Assembly: GCA_038326725.1 (NCBI GenBank)
Contig: JBBQKI010000005.1
Span: forward strand, 1 to 64,000
Origin: JBBQKI01 sp038326725
GTDB lineage: Bacteria; Bacteroidota; Bacteroidia; Flavobacteriales; Flavobacteriaceae
DNA length: 64,000 nt
Direction of reading: 5' to 3'
Below the pieces are notes generated by a model that had not been told where the DNA came from, did no database searches, and saw only the letters and a program-made list of their open reading frames with translations. Positions 42,654 through 51,445 of this stretch are shown here, piece by piece. Positions within the stretch are counted from its first letter, which is position 1; each line of letters starts with the position of its first letter. Made by a program: the position numbers and the translations under genes.

Positions 42654-43218
42654 TTTGGGTTGCTTTTTTATCAATTAGTTGTACTCCTTGATTTTTTCTG
42701 GAAAGAAAAGTAGTAAAATCTTGGTTACTGTCAAACCTTGCCCCATCATTATAGGAGCCATCTTTAAATTTTATCTGGTACGGCCAATCGGTGAATATCC
42801 ATTGTGCTTTTTGGTCCCAGTATAATTGTTCGGCCTTTAGCACTACGCTATCGGCAGTAACGAGGTTCACGTTTTTCCTTAAATCCACGATACCTGTCCC
42901 TTCATATTGAATAGCATAATCCGCCGTTATGGTACTTTTTTTGTTTTCTTCGTCCCAAAATAGGACTTCGATGCCTTTAGGAAATTCTTTATAGGGGAAG
43001 GCATAATTTGAATAATCTTTAAGTAACGGCGACAAGAGATTGGTAACCACTTTGCCGGAATCGGTATATTTAAAATTGATATTCTTGCCCTCAGCCAATG
43101 GCGCGCCATCGGTAAGGTTAAGTTTTTGGATGTTATCATAATTGCCCTCACAAGCAAAAAGCGTGATGGCACCAAGAAGTGCCATCACGCTTTTAAAACA
43201 ATTTTTGTGAGTTTGCAT
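42643..43218 (-). CDS. lptC: LPS export ABC transporter periplasmic protein LptC
   Basis: A 191-residue LptC-like lipoprotein with a lipobox at FACEG (Cys23). The mature part shows the jellyroll signature of this family: an early SGKVVTNLLSPLLKDY strand pair, FPKGIEVLFWDEE, STITADYAIQYEGTGIVDLRKNVNLV and LKAEQLYWDQKAQWIFTD. It passes LPS from LptF/G to LptA. It sits in the coaX - outer-membrane protein - TPR - lptC order seen across flavobacteria. Confidence 0.88.
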   Translation of the reverse strand: MQTHKNCFKSVMALLGAITLFACEGNYDNIQKLNLTDGAPLAEGKNINFKYTDSGKVVTNLLSPLLKDYSNYAFPYKEFPKGIEVLFWDEENKKSTITADYAIQYEGTGIVDLRKNVNLVTADSVVLKAEQLYWDQKAQWIFTDWPYQIKFKDGSYNDGARFDSNQDFTTFLSRKNQGVQLIDKKATQNEE

Positions 43219-43220
43219 TC

Positions 43221-44582
43221 TTATAAATTTGGCACCCTTACGCTACCACCAATCCAGCAATTAAAGGAGACTGTTTTTCCAGCCATCCCGTCACTGAAAA
43301 TATCGCTTTTCTGCGGGGCGCGTTGCCTGTATGCGGCTGCTGCCGACCTTGCGGAAGAAGCAAGAGAAGCATCAACACGGGCGGCCTTATCTGCCATATC
43401 TGCTGCCAACCAGTTTATTGCACGTTTTTCAAAAACTGTATTTCCACAACTGTTTGAACTATCGGAGTACATTTGAGCAATCCTCAAATATGCAATACCA
43501 GCGGAAGGTTTTACCTCAAGCATTTTGTTATAATAAGTCCTTGCAGTACCTAAACTTCCGTTTTTTCGTGCGTTCTCAGCAATACTATAATAGATATTTG
43601 CTTTATCTGCATTACTGGTAACGAGATCTGCAGCTTGGTTGAAATATTCCAAAGCTTTGCTACTTTTTCCTTCTTTCTCGGCCAATTTACCTAGGTAATA
43701 TGCAGATTTAGCAGATGGCTCTAAAATGTGCAATTGCTGCCCCAATTTTGTGAACAACGGATCTTCACAATCTTTGGCGCTCAACCTTTCGGAAGCACGT
43801 TTAACCCATGCAACATCATTTTTATTAGCTTCATAGTCTTTTGCATATAACTGAACCAGGTTAGGACAATCTGCCAATATTCCCAGTTTTCCATTTACAC
43901 TGCCTTTTACGGTTCCATAAACACCGATATTGTTTTCGGCAACTTCCATAAAACGAGTGTCGGTAGGGGAAAGTTTTTCACCGGCTTCTTGTTTGGCCAT
44001 AAGTGGAGTCATTTTAGATGCCAAATCGTTTTCTTGCATTTCTATTTTTTCGATCACGATATCATAAAGGTCAAAAATTTCCTGAATATCTTTCTCGCCG
44101 GTACTTTGAAGGTCTACGGCCAATGAAAAATAAGTATAAAGGCTTTTTGCGCTGGTAAAACTTTCGGGGTCTTTTTTAAATGCTTCATCAAAAGCCGCAA
44201 ACTCCTCAGTTTTGGTACCGATATTATGATCAAATTTCAACTGTGCTATATCCATCAATACTTCCCCTTCCTTAGTATCTTTAGGAAAATACTTCAATCT
44301 GTATTTATATGATTGTATTAAATCATCCACTTTAGTGGAATCCCCTTTCGCAATAAAATCCTTGAACATATAAGCTGCATATTGGTATATAGCCAAGTTT
44401 TCCCCTGGGCATTCCTTAATAAGTTTTTCATAAAACGGCAGGGCAGCTACATAATTTTTTGCCTTAGCTGGCTCGGTGAAATAAGAAAGTGTAATCACAC
44501 AATCATCGGGGGCCTGAGCTATGGATTTTACTCCAAACGCGAAGGTTAATAGGGTAACTAGTAAAATTGTTTTTCTTTTCAT
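43221..44582 (-). CDS. TPR-repeat exported protein
   Basis: A 453-residue protein with a signal peptide (MKRKTILLVTLLTFAFGVKSIAQ would be cut before APDD). It contains several tetratricopeptide-like helices, the clearest near the C-terminus (AYYLGKLAEKEGKSSKALEYFNQAADLV and IYYSIAENARKNGSLGTARTYYNKML). I chose the ATG at 44582 because it begins the signal peptide; the longer frame overlaps the upstream gene. It may scaffold outer-membrane assembly; the partner is unknown. Confidence 0.82.
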   Translation of the reverse strand: MKRKTILLVTLLTFAFGVKSIAQAPDDCVITLSYFTEPAKAKNYVAALPFYEKLIKECPGENLAIYQYAAYMFKDFIAKGDSTKVDDLIQSYKYRLKYFPKDTKEGEVLMDIAQLKFDHNIGTKTEEFAAFDEAFKKDPESFTSAKSLYTYFSLAVDLQSTGEKDIQEIFDLYDIVIEKIEMQENDLASKMTPLMAKQEAGEKLSPTDTRFMEVAENNIGVYGTVKGSVNGKLGILADCPNLVQLYAKDYEANKNDVAWVKRASERLSAKDCEDPLFTKLGQQLHILEPSAKSAYYLGKLAEKEGKSSKALEYFNQAADLVTSNADKANIYYSIAENARKNGSLGTARTYYNKMLEVKPSAGIAYLRIAQMYSDSSNSCGNTVFEKRAINWLAADMADKAARVDASLASSARSAAAAYRQRAPQKSDIFSDGMAGKTVSFNCWIGGSVRVPNL

Positions 44583-44601
44583 GGTAATAATTTTATTGGT
44601 A

Positions 44602-45843
44602 TTAATCATATAATCTTTTTTCGAACCAGCGGTCATTGAAAGAGAAACTTAAAAACGTATTAATGAAGTTTTCCTGTACCAATCCGAAATCGGTGGTTCC
44701 GCGCCTTCCGAGTTCTACTCCAATATTAAGATTGGAGAACAATCGTCCGACAGGTAACCCAACTCCAAAAGATATGCCAAACTCGTTTATGTCCTGTCCG
44801 GCCACGGCAATCCCAGTTTCTTCAAAACGCATACCTGCCCTGTAAACCACCCGGTTAAAGTAGTTTCCGAAGGAATTATAATTGGGGATATAATATCCGC
44901 CTAGTTTAAATTTTGAAGCATTATTATATGCGACGTTCTCAAAACTAAAAGTTTGGTTGGAAAAATTACTGGTTTGCTGATTGGTATATTCCGCACCCAA
45001 TGCCCAAGCTTTTGGTTTTCCAATTCCAATGCCCAGCGTAAATTGAGAAGGAAAAGTAAATTGGGTGTCCGGCATAATAATTTCCCTTTCATCAACCACG
45101 GGTTGCGAGCCTGTTGGCGAAATCAAAACCGTACCAATGGTGCGGAAGTTGGAAGCATTCAAATTGGTTTCCGGGGTATAGGTAAGCGAAGTGGAAAGTT
45201 GAAGGGTTTCAGTAACCATTGTTTTGTATGCCGCGCCAAAATTGAAACTAAAGCCTCTTAAATCGGATTTATTATATACCCGTGTGGCATATTGCAAATC
45301 ATCTTTTTGGGTTAATGCATCGTTTTCTATATTTCCGAAATTATAATTGGCATCAACGCCAAAACTGAACTGGGGAGTAATTTTGTAAGCCAAAGTTATA
45401 AAAGCTTTGTTTATCCCGCCTGAGCCCGTATACTCTGAAATACCATCGGGCACATCCGATAAAAAGTGGTAGCCCACCGAAGTATAAGGAATAAGTCCAA
45501 AACCCATCCCGAATTTTCCCATCGGAATTCCAATAGCCAAATAATCAAGTGAGGTGGTGGAAGTTTTCTGACTTTCGGTACTTGTTTTTTGAGTAGTAGC
45601 CCTATTGCTTCCGCCAAGTGATAAATTTATAAGCCTAAGCTCCGCAAATCCCGCAGGGTTTTGAAGATTAAGGTGGATACTATCCGAGAAAACCCCAATC
45701 CCGCCCATAGAGCGGTTCTCGACCGTACCATTAAATTTTAAAGTTCCAAGGCCGTAAAAGGAGTATGGGGAGGTGGTACCTTCTTGCGCAAGCGAAACAC
45801 TTGCAATGAGCAGAAATGCTCCAATTATAATACGTTTAAACAT
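44602..45843 (-). CDS. outer-membrane beta-barrel protein
   Basis: A 413-residue exported protein with a signal peptide (cut after SVSLAQ). The rest alternates short hydrophobic beta strands and polar turns, with repeated GxGFG and aromatic-ending strands, as in outer-membrane barrels of the FadL/PorV style. It ends in strands FLSFSFNDRWFEKRLY. The true start is the ATG at 45843, overlapping the coaX stop by one base (TGATG). The gene order with coaX, the TPR protein and lptC suggests envelope assembly; function unknown. Confidence 0.8.
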   Translation of the reverse strand: MFKRIIIGAFLLIASVSLAQEGTTSPYSFYGLGTLKFNGTVENRSMGGIGVFSDSIHLNLQNPAGFAELRLINLSLGGSNRATTQKTSTESQKTSTTSLDYLAIGIPMGKFGMGFGLIPYTSVGYHFLSDVPDGISEYTGSGGINKAFITLAYKITPQFSFGVDANYNFGNIENDALTQKDDLQYATRVYNKSDLRGFSFNFGAAYKTMVTETLQLSTSLTYTPETNLNASNFRTIGTVLISPTGSQPVVDEREIIMPDTQFTFPSQFTLGIGIGKPKAWALGAEYTNQQTSNFSNQTFSFENVAYNNASKFKLGGYYIPNYNSFGNYFNRVVYRAGMRFEETGIAVAGQDINEFGISFGVGLPVGRLFSNLNIGVELGRRGTTDFGLVQENFINTFLSFSFNDRWFEKRLYD

Positions 45844-46571
45844 CAATGTTTGTTATATTCTAAAATGAAATTTAACCCCTCCAATAAAAAATTTGAGTTG
45901 GCAAAGATGTTACTTTTTAAGCTATCTCGCAAAAAATGTAAGTCACCACCTGTTAAAATAATTGTTAAATCGTTGTATTCAGCTTGATAGGTACTGCAAA
46001 ATCCATCTATTTCATAAACCATCCCGTTTACGATTCCCGAATGAATGGAAAGCGCGGTTGAATTGCCCGTGATTTCTTTCGGAACACTTGCATCCAATAA
46101 CGGCAGTTTATCCGTAAACGTATGTAGCGATTTATAGCGCATTTCAAGACCCGGCGAAATGGCACCACCTAAATAATGATTTTTAGAATTCAAGAAATCA
46201 TAAGTAATGCAAGTTCCGGCATCAATGACCAAAACATTTTTATCCGGATATTGTGATGCAGCGGCGCTCACCAACGCTATACGATCCATGCCCAAAGTTT
46301 TGGGCGTGGCATAGCTGTTTTGGAAAGGCACTTTAGTTTCGTGGTTCAAAACTGAAACTGGATATTTTTCCTGCAGTTTGGAAAGTTGATGCTCGGATAA
46401 ATTTGCTACTGCTGAAACAATGCATTGTTTAATTGAGGGGTAAGCTTCTGAGATTTCAGAAAGTGAAAACAGGAAATCTTTTTTAATGGATGTTTTTTTG
46501 GTTTGGAGTTTTCCTTCGTGAAAAACCCCAAGTTTTACCAAACTGTTCCCAACATCGATGATAAGGTTCAT
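45843..46571 (-). CDS. coaX: type III pantothenate kinase
   Basis: A 242-residue ASKHA-fold kinase that phosphorylates pantothenate in coenzyme A synthesis. The N-terminal phosphate motif IIDVGNSLVKLGVF, the mid GMDRIALVSAA and the second phosphate motif VIDAGTCITYDFL are present. It heads the group down to lptC. A -7 box is seen 18 bp upstream. Confidence 0.95.
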   Translation of the reverse strand: MNLIIDVGNSLVKLGVFHEGKLQTKKTSIKKDFLFSLSEISEAYPSIKQCIVSAVANLSEHQLSKLQEKYPVSVLNHETKVPFQNSYATPKTLGMDRIALVSAAASQYPDKNVLVIDAGTCITYDFLNSKNHYLGGAISPGLEMRYKSLHTFTDKLPLLDASVPKEITGNSTALSIHSGIVNGMVYEIDGFCSTYQAEYNDLTIILTGGDLHFLRDSLKSNIFANSNFLLEGLNFILEYNKH

Positions 46572-46588
46572 TTTTATTTTTAAGCGTT

Positions 46589-46596
46589 CAAAAGTA
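46589..46596 (-). promoter_or_regulatory. putative -7 box of coaX promoter
   Basis: TACTTTTG on the minus strand matches TAnnTTTG, about 18 bp before the coaX ATG. No -33 match is evident. Confidence 0.4.
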
Positions 46597-46670
46597 CAAA
46601 CTGAACCCCGGAATAATTATTAAAACCGTATTTAATTGAAGCCCAAGGGCATATTTTTTTTAAATTAAAG

Positions 46671-46701
46671 TTTCGGAAAAGGTAAAATAAAATTATATTT
46701 G
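46671..46701 (+). promoter_or_regulatory. putative promoter of tRNA-Phe
   Basis: TTTC (46671-46674) and TATATTTG (46694-46701) are 19 bp apart, a good match to the Bacteroidetes -33/-7 pattern, 34 bp before the tRNA 5' end. Confidence 0.6.
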
Positions 46702-46735
46702 CACCCGCTTGCCTTCAAAGGCAACGGCATTAAAA

Positions 46736-46808
<73 letters not shown>

Positions 46809-46814
46809 CAAAAA

Positions 46815-46842
46815 TCCCTGAGCTTTAAGCTTGGGGTTTTTT
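46815..46842 (+). terminator. terminator after tRNA-Phe
   Basis: An 8-bp stem CCCTGAGC/GCTTGGGG (with two wobble pairs) and loop TTTAA, followed by TTTTTTG. Confidence 0.8.
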
Positions 46843-46857
46843 GTTTTTAAAATTAAT

Positions 46858-47784
46858 CTAAACTGTTTTTTTTATCATCCCTTCAAAAGGAACAACCGTT
46901 TTAAACCCTTTTTGCTTAAAATATTCGTGGTTATTTTTACCACCCGTTGCCAAAATAAAATCGCCGCCCCAAGCTCCCAAACTTTTGATTGTGTTGGGAT
47001 AATCACTGAAAAGTTGTTTTTTTATAGTGGGAAGATTTATTATTTCTGAAATAATTTCCTCGTGTGCTTCCATCAATTTTTCAAAGTCGGAAAGCGAATA
47101 GCACATTAAAAGTTTGTTGGTGATGTCTGAAATTCTTTGAAGTGATTTTTCATCAACAGCGGCCTTTCTGTATTTTGCAATCCCTTCTTTGCTTTCCTGT
47201 TTTTTATTTAAGTGCACAAAAAACAAGGATTCTGTAAATTCCCAAGGAAGATGGACCTTTCTGAACTTAGGAGTTCCGTTTTTCAATTCATAGAGAATGG
47301 GAGAATCACTTTGGGCAGCAGCAATATCATAGCCACTGCCCCCAAGACTTGTTCTCAAAAGTTTAAAAGCATCAACATTTGCCCATTGTGCAATGTTGTT
47401 TATTAATGTTGATGATGTTCCCAATCCCCAATCGCGAGGAAAATCCAATTTTGTTGAAATAGTAAATCCTTTGGAATCGGTAAGAAAAGAAGGATTTAGT
47501 CTTTTTGCTTGCCTAAGTATTTCTGAAAGCGTTTTTGAAAAAGTATTCTGCGGATTTGAGGTTTCTAAATTATTGAGATTGAAAATTTCTTCAAACCAAA
47601 TGCTGTTGTTTTCATCAAAACTTTTCCAATTAATTCCCTCTCTTTCTGAAACTTCAATCCCCAAAGACTGTCCATATTTCGTGGGAATTGCGAGTGCAGT
47701 GGAACCATCCAGCACAACATATTCACCCGTGAGTAATAATTTTCCGTTGCTATAAAATTCTCTATCAAATTTTTCCAAACTCAT
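46858..47784 (-). CDS. GHMP kinase, probable mevalonate-pathway kinase
   Basis: A 308-residue GHMP-family kinase of the type called GYDIA in flavobacteria. It starts FYSNGKLLLTGEYVVLDGSTALAIPT, and the ATP-binding motif LGTSSTLINN is near residue 137, preceded by FPRDWG. The sequence GGSGYDIAAAQSDSPI follows. It likely phosphorylates mevalonate or phosphomevalonate; which one is uncertain. It follows the HMG-CoA reductase gene and starts where that gene stops, supporting a role in isoprenoid precursor synthesis. Confidence 0.85.
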   Translation of the reverse strand: MSLEKFDREFYSNGKLLLTGEYVVLDGSTALAIPTKYGQSLGIEVSEREGINWKSFDENNSIWFEEIFNLNNLETSNPQNTFSKTLSEILRQAKRLNPSFLTDSKGFTISTKLDFPRDWGLGTSSTLINNIAQWANVDAFKLLRTSLGGSGYDIAAAQSDSPILYELKNGTPKFRKVHLPWEFTESLFFVHLNKKQESKEGIAKYRKAAVDEKSLQRISDITNKLLMCYSLSDFEKLMEAHEEIISEIINLPTIKKQLFSDYPNTIKSLGAWGGDFILATGGKNNHEYFKQKGFKTVVPFEGMIKKTV

Positions 47785-49097
47785 TAACTTCTCAACTTTT
47801 CCAAAAAAGAAAACACTGAACTATGCGAAACTACATTTGTTTTAAAATATTCCACAGCTAGTTCCTTTTCTACTTTTGAAGCCTTCAATTGGTTCAAAAT
47901 ATTCATCAAATGCATTTTCATATGCCCTATTTGAATACCGGTGGTAATCAGGGATTTCAAAGCGGCAAAATTTTGCGCCAGTCCGGCCACGGCTATAATT
48001 TCCATTAGCTGTTTGGCGTCAGGTTTTTGAAGCAGTGAAAAAGAAAATTTCACCATGGGGTGCAAAGCGGTAAGCCCACCAACTGTACCGATTGCCAACG
48101 GAATTTCAATCCAAAATGTAAAAATTCCATTTTCTAGTTTTGCGCCGGTCAAGCTTTTATATTCCCCACTTTTTGAAGCGTGGGCATGAATTCCTGCTTC
48201 CACCGCCCGAAAATCGTTGCCCGTAGCGATGATGACCGCATCAATTCCATTCATAATTCCTTTATTATGCGTAACAGCACGCCGTTTTTCAACATTTGCA
48301 ATGTCGATAGCGCGAATGAATTTATCCGCAAATTCATTTCCATCTAAATGTTTTGTTGAAAGTTGGTCCACCGGACAATTCACTTGGGCCCGCACCAAAC
48401 ATTCCGGAACGTAATTAGACAAAATGCTCATCACCGTTTCGGGAAAGATGTTTTCTGAAATAAAAGGTTGATGCTTTTTTGCTTCCGAAGTAAAGGTTTC
48501 CGCGATTTTTTCAAGGCAGCTATTAATAAAATTGGCCCCCATCGCATCACGGGTTTCAAAGGTGCAATGCAATTGATAATATCCTTTCAGCTTTTTGGTG
48601 GAATTCACAAGCATAATATCCTGCAAGCCGCCGCCACGTTTTTTCATGTTTTCTTCAATTGAAAAAATCCCATTAAAAAGCTTTGGTTTTATTTCGGAAA
48701 AAAAGCGGATCAGGGTATCTTCTTTCCCATAAAAATCAAAATGAACCTGCCCGTTTTTTTGGGTGGAAATCACGTGGGCCGAAAAACCGCCGCGCGTCAA
48801 CCAAAATTTAGCTGCATTCCCGGCAGCCGCAACCACCGAGCTTTCCTCCGTTACCATTGGCAAGGCGAAAAGTTTTTCATTTATCAAAAAATTGGGCGCA
48901 ACGCCAAAGGGCAGATAATAATTGGTGATGGTATTTTCAATAAAATCATCATGCAACTGTTGCAAACTTGCATCGTCATTCCAATATTTTTTCAAGGTTT
49001 GCAAAGCATCTTGTTGGTTGGCGAGATAATTTTCGGCAAGCCAACTTATTTTTTCTTGTTTGGTTTTTTTTGAAAATCCTGAAACGGGTTGGATCAT
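47784..49097 (-). CDS. hydroxymethylglutaryl-CoA reductase, class II type
   Basis: A 437-residue HMG-CoA reductase. The class II start QPVSGFSKKTKQEKISWL, the N-terminal NYYLPFGVAPNFLIN, the segment PMVTEESSVVAAAGNAAKFW with the catalytic Glu, and NKGIMNGIDAVIIATGNDFRAVEAG are all recognised. It reduces HMG-CoA to mevalonate in Bacteroidetes. I chose the ATG at 49097; the longer frame to 49202 adds residues unlike the family. The stop is adjacent to the GHMP kinase start. Confidence 0.93.
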   Translation of the reverse strand: MIQPVSGFSKKTKQEKISWLAENYLANQQDALQTLKKYWNDDASLQQLHDDFIENTITNYYLPFGVAPNFLINEKLFALPMVTEESSVVAAAGNAAKFWLTRGGFSAHVISTQKNGQVHFDFYGKEDTLIRFFSEIKPKLFNGIFSIEENMKKRGGGLQDIMLVNSTKKLKGYYQLHCTFETRDAMGANFINSCLEKIAETFTSEAKKHQPFISENIFPETVMSILSNYVPECLVRAQVNCPVDQLSTKHLDGNEFADKFIRAIDIANVEKRRAVTHNKGIMNGIDAVIIATGNDFRAVEAGIHAHASKSGEYKSLTGAKLENGIFTFWIEIPLAIGTVGGLTALHPMVKFSFSLLQKPDAKQLMEIIAVAGLAQNFAALKSLITTGIQIGHMKMHLMNILNQLKASKVEKELAVEYFKTNVVSHSSVFSFLEKLRS

Positions 49098-49240
49098 GTT
49101 AAGTATTTGAAGCACAAATATACTATTTATAGGTTTCGATTTTAAGAACATATTAATTGGAGAAGAAAGGTATTTAACACAAAAAGGTTCGCTACTTAAC
49201 AAAATTTTTAGTAAACTTGGCCTATTAAAATTTTAACATT

Positions 49241-51418
49241 TTGAAAAGAAATTTCCCCATTGTTTTATTGATGCTGTTTATATCAGCATTTACTACTATT
49301 ACTGCACAACAAAAGGAAATTACCCTAGAAGAAATATGGGGCGGGGCATTCCGAACTGAAGGTTTGGATGCGCTGCGATCGCTTAACAACGGAAAGGAAT
49401 ATTCTGTTTTAAACACAAACCGGCAAGAACAATCTTCAACCGTTGATGTTTATGATTACAAAAGTGGCCAAAAAACCCGGACGGTTTTGAATTCAAATGA
49501 CTTAAAAGGCATTCAAAACATTCTTTCTTACGTGTTTAATAAAGACGAAACCAAGCTTTTATTTTCAACCGAAAGCGAGCCGATATATCGGCATTCTTCG
49601 TTGGGGACTTTTTACGTGTATGATATAAAAACCAAAAGTTTCTCTTTGGTTGCCACCCATAAAATACAAGAGCCCACCTTTAGCCCCGATGGTTCCAAAA
49701 TAGCATATGGTTTTGAAAACAACCTTTTTGTGAAAGATTTAAAATCCGGGGAAACATCCCAAATCACGAATGATGGTACCAAGAACAGCATCATAAACGG
49801 GATAACGGATTGGGTTTATGAAGAAGAATTTGCCTTTGTCCGCGCTTTTGATTGGAACACTTCCGGAAACAAAATAGCATACATCAAATTTGACGAAACG
49901 AAAGTTCCAGAATTTTCAATGGATGTTTATGGCAGTGGTCTTTATCAATACCCGCAAGTTTTTAAATACCCAAAGGCAGGGGAGGAAAACGCAAAAGTTT
50001 CACTGCATTTATATGATTTGAACACAAAAAATACATCAACGGTTGACCTTTCAAAATTCAACAGTTATTATATTCCTCGTTTGAAATGGACAAAAGATGC
50101 TGATGTTTTGAGCGTACAACTTACAAATAGGCATCAAAATAAATTGGATTTGGTATTCGTAAATGCCACTACAAATGCCACAACTTTAATTTTGCAGGAT
50201 ACTGATAGTGCTTATGTGGATGTAACGGATAACCTAACTTTTCTGAACAATAACAGTTTTTTCTGGACCAGCGAAAAAGACGGATGGAACCATATTTACC
50301 AATATGATGCTTCTGGCAAACTGATGAGCCAAATTACCAAAGGGTCGTGGGAAGTCACCAATTTTTACGGTTTTGATGAAAATACGGGAAGGGTTTATTA
50401 CCAAAGCACAGAAAACGGAAGTATCAATCGTGATGTGTATTCCATTTTGCCCTCGGGTAAAAACAAGGTTCGGTTGACCGAAAAAACCGGAACCAATAAT
50501 GCCTCTTTTAGTGCGGATTATTCCAATTTCATCAACACTTTTTCTGATGCAAATACCCCTTATGTTTTTACGCTTCACGAGGCTAAAACAGGGAAATTAC
50601 TCCGCGAGATAAAAAATAACAGTGCCCTAAAAAATAAATTAAGCAGTTATAAAATTTCCCCAAAGGAATTTTCCACCATTTCCATTAATGGGAAAGACCT
50701 TAATATGTACCTCATAAAACCTTTGGATTTTGACCCCTTAAAGGAATACCCACTTTTTATGTATCAATATTCGGGACCGGGTTCACAAACCGTAGCCAAC
50801 AGTTGGATGGCCGCAAATGATTATTGGCATCAAATGTTGGCGCAGCAAGGCTATATTATTGCCGCTGTTGATGGCAGGGGAACGGGTTTGAAAGGCCGGG
50901 ATTTTAAAAAGATGACCCAAAAAGAATTGGGAAAATTTGAAGTGGAAGACCAAATTGCCGCCGCAATAAAATTGGGTTCCGAACCTTTTATTGACGCATC
51001 TCGAATTGGGATTTGGGGCTGGAGCTATGGCGGATTTATGTCCGCCAATAGTTTGTTTCAATCTCCCGATACTTTTTCGATGGCAATTGCGGTAGCACCC
51101 GTAAGCAGTTGGCGTTTTTATGACACCATATATACCGAGAGATTTATGCAGACCCCACAGGAAAATCCTTCAGGCTATGACGAAAATTCGCCCCTTTCGC
51201 ATGTGGACAAACTTAAAGGGGAATTTCTTTTAGTGCACGGAAGTGCTGATGACAATGTACATGTACAGAACACGACCCGTTTGGTGGAAGCTTTGGTGCA
51301 AGCCAACAAACAATTTGATTGGGCTATTTACCCGGACAAAAATCACGGCATTTATGGTGGCAACACCCGTTTGCACCTTTATACCAAAATGACCGATTTT
51401 ATAAAGGAAAATCTTTAA
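49241..51418 (+). CDS. S9 family dipeptidyl peptidase IV
   Basis: A 725-residue exported serine peptidase. A TTG start gives a proper signal peptide (MKRNFPIVLLMLFISAFTTITAQ). An N-terminal beta-propeller is followed by the hydrolase domain with GWSYGGF (Ser about 594), the Asp in SADDNVH (about 669) and the His in KNHGIYGG (about 700). It removes X-Pro dipeptides outside the cytoplasm. The POT transporter gene follows 27 bp later on the same strand, so released peptides are likely taken up by it. Confidence 0.93.
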   Translation: MKRNFPIVLLMLFISAFTTITAQQKEITLEEIWGGAFRTEGLDALRSLNNGKEYSVLNTNRQEQSSTVDVYDYKSGQKTRTVLNSNDLKGIQNILSYVFNKDETKLLFSTESEPIYRHSSLGTFYVYDIKTKSFSLVATHKIQEPTFSPDGSKIAYGFENNLFVKDLKSGETSQITNDGTKNSIINGITDWVYEEEFAFVRAFDWNTSGNKIAYIKFDETKVPEFSMDVYGSGLYQYPQVFKYPKAGEENAKVSLHLYDLNTKNTSTVDLSKFNSYYIPRLKWTKDADVLSVQLTNRHQNKLDLVFVNATTNATTLILQDTDSAYVDVTDNLTFLNNNSFFWTSEKDGWNHIYQYDASGKLMSQITKGSWEVTNFYGFDENTGRVYYQSTENGSINRDVYSILPSGKNKVRLTEKTGTNNASFSADYSNFINTFSDANTPYVFTLHEAKTGKLLREIKNNSALKNKLSSYKISPKEFSTISINGKDLNMYLIKPLDFDPLKEYPLFMYQYSGPGSQTVANSWMAANDYWHQMLAQQGYIIAAVDGRGTGLKGRDFKKMTQKELGKFEVEDQIAAAIKLGSEPFIDASRIGIWGWSYGGFMSANSLFQSPDTFSMAIAVAPVSSWRFYDTIYTERFMQTPQENPSGYDENSPLSHVDKLKGEFLLVHGSADDNVHVQNTTRLVEALVQANKQFDWAIYPDKNHGIYGGNTRLHLYTKMTDFIKENL

Positions 51419-51445
51419 TTAATAAGCTAACTAAAACTAAATTAT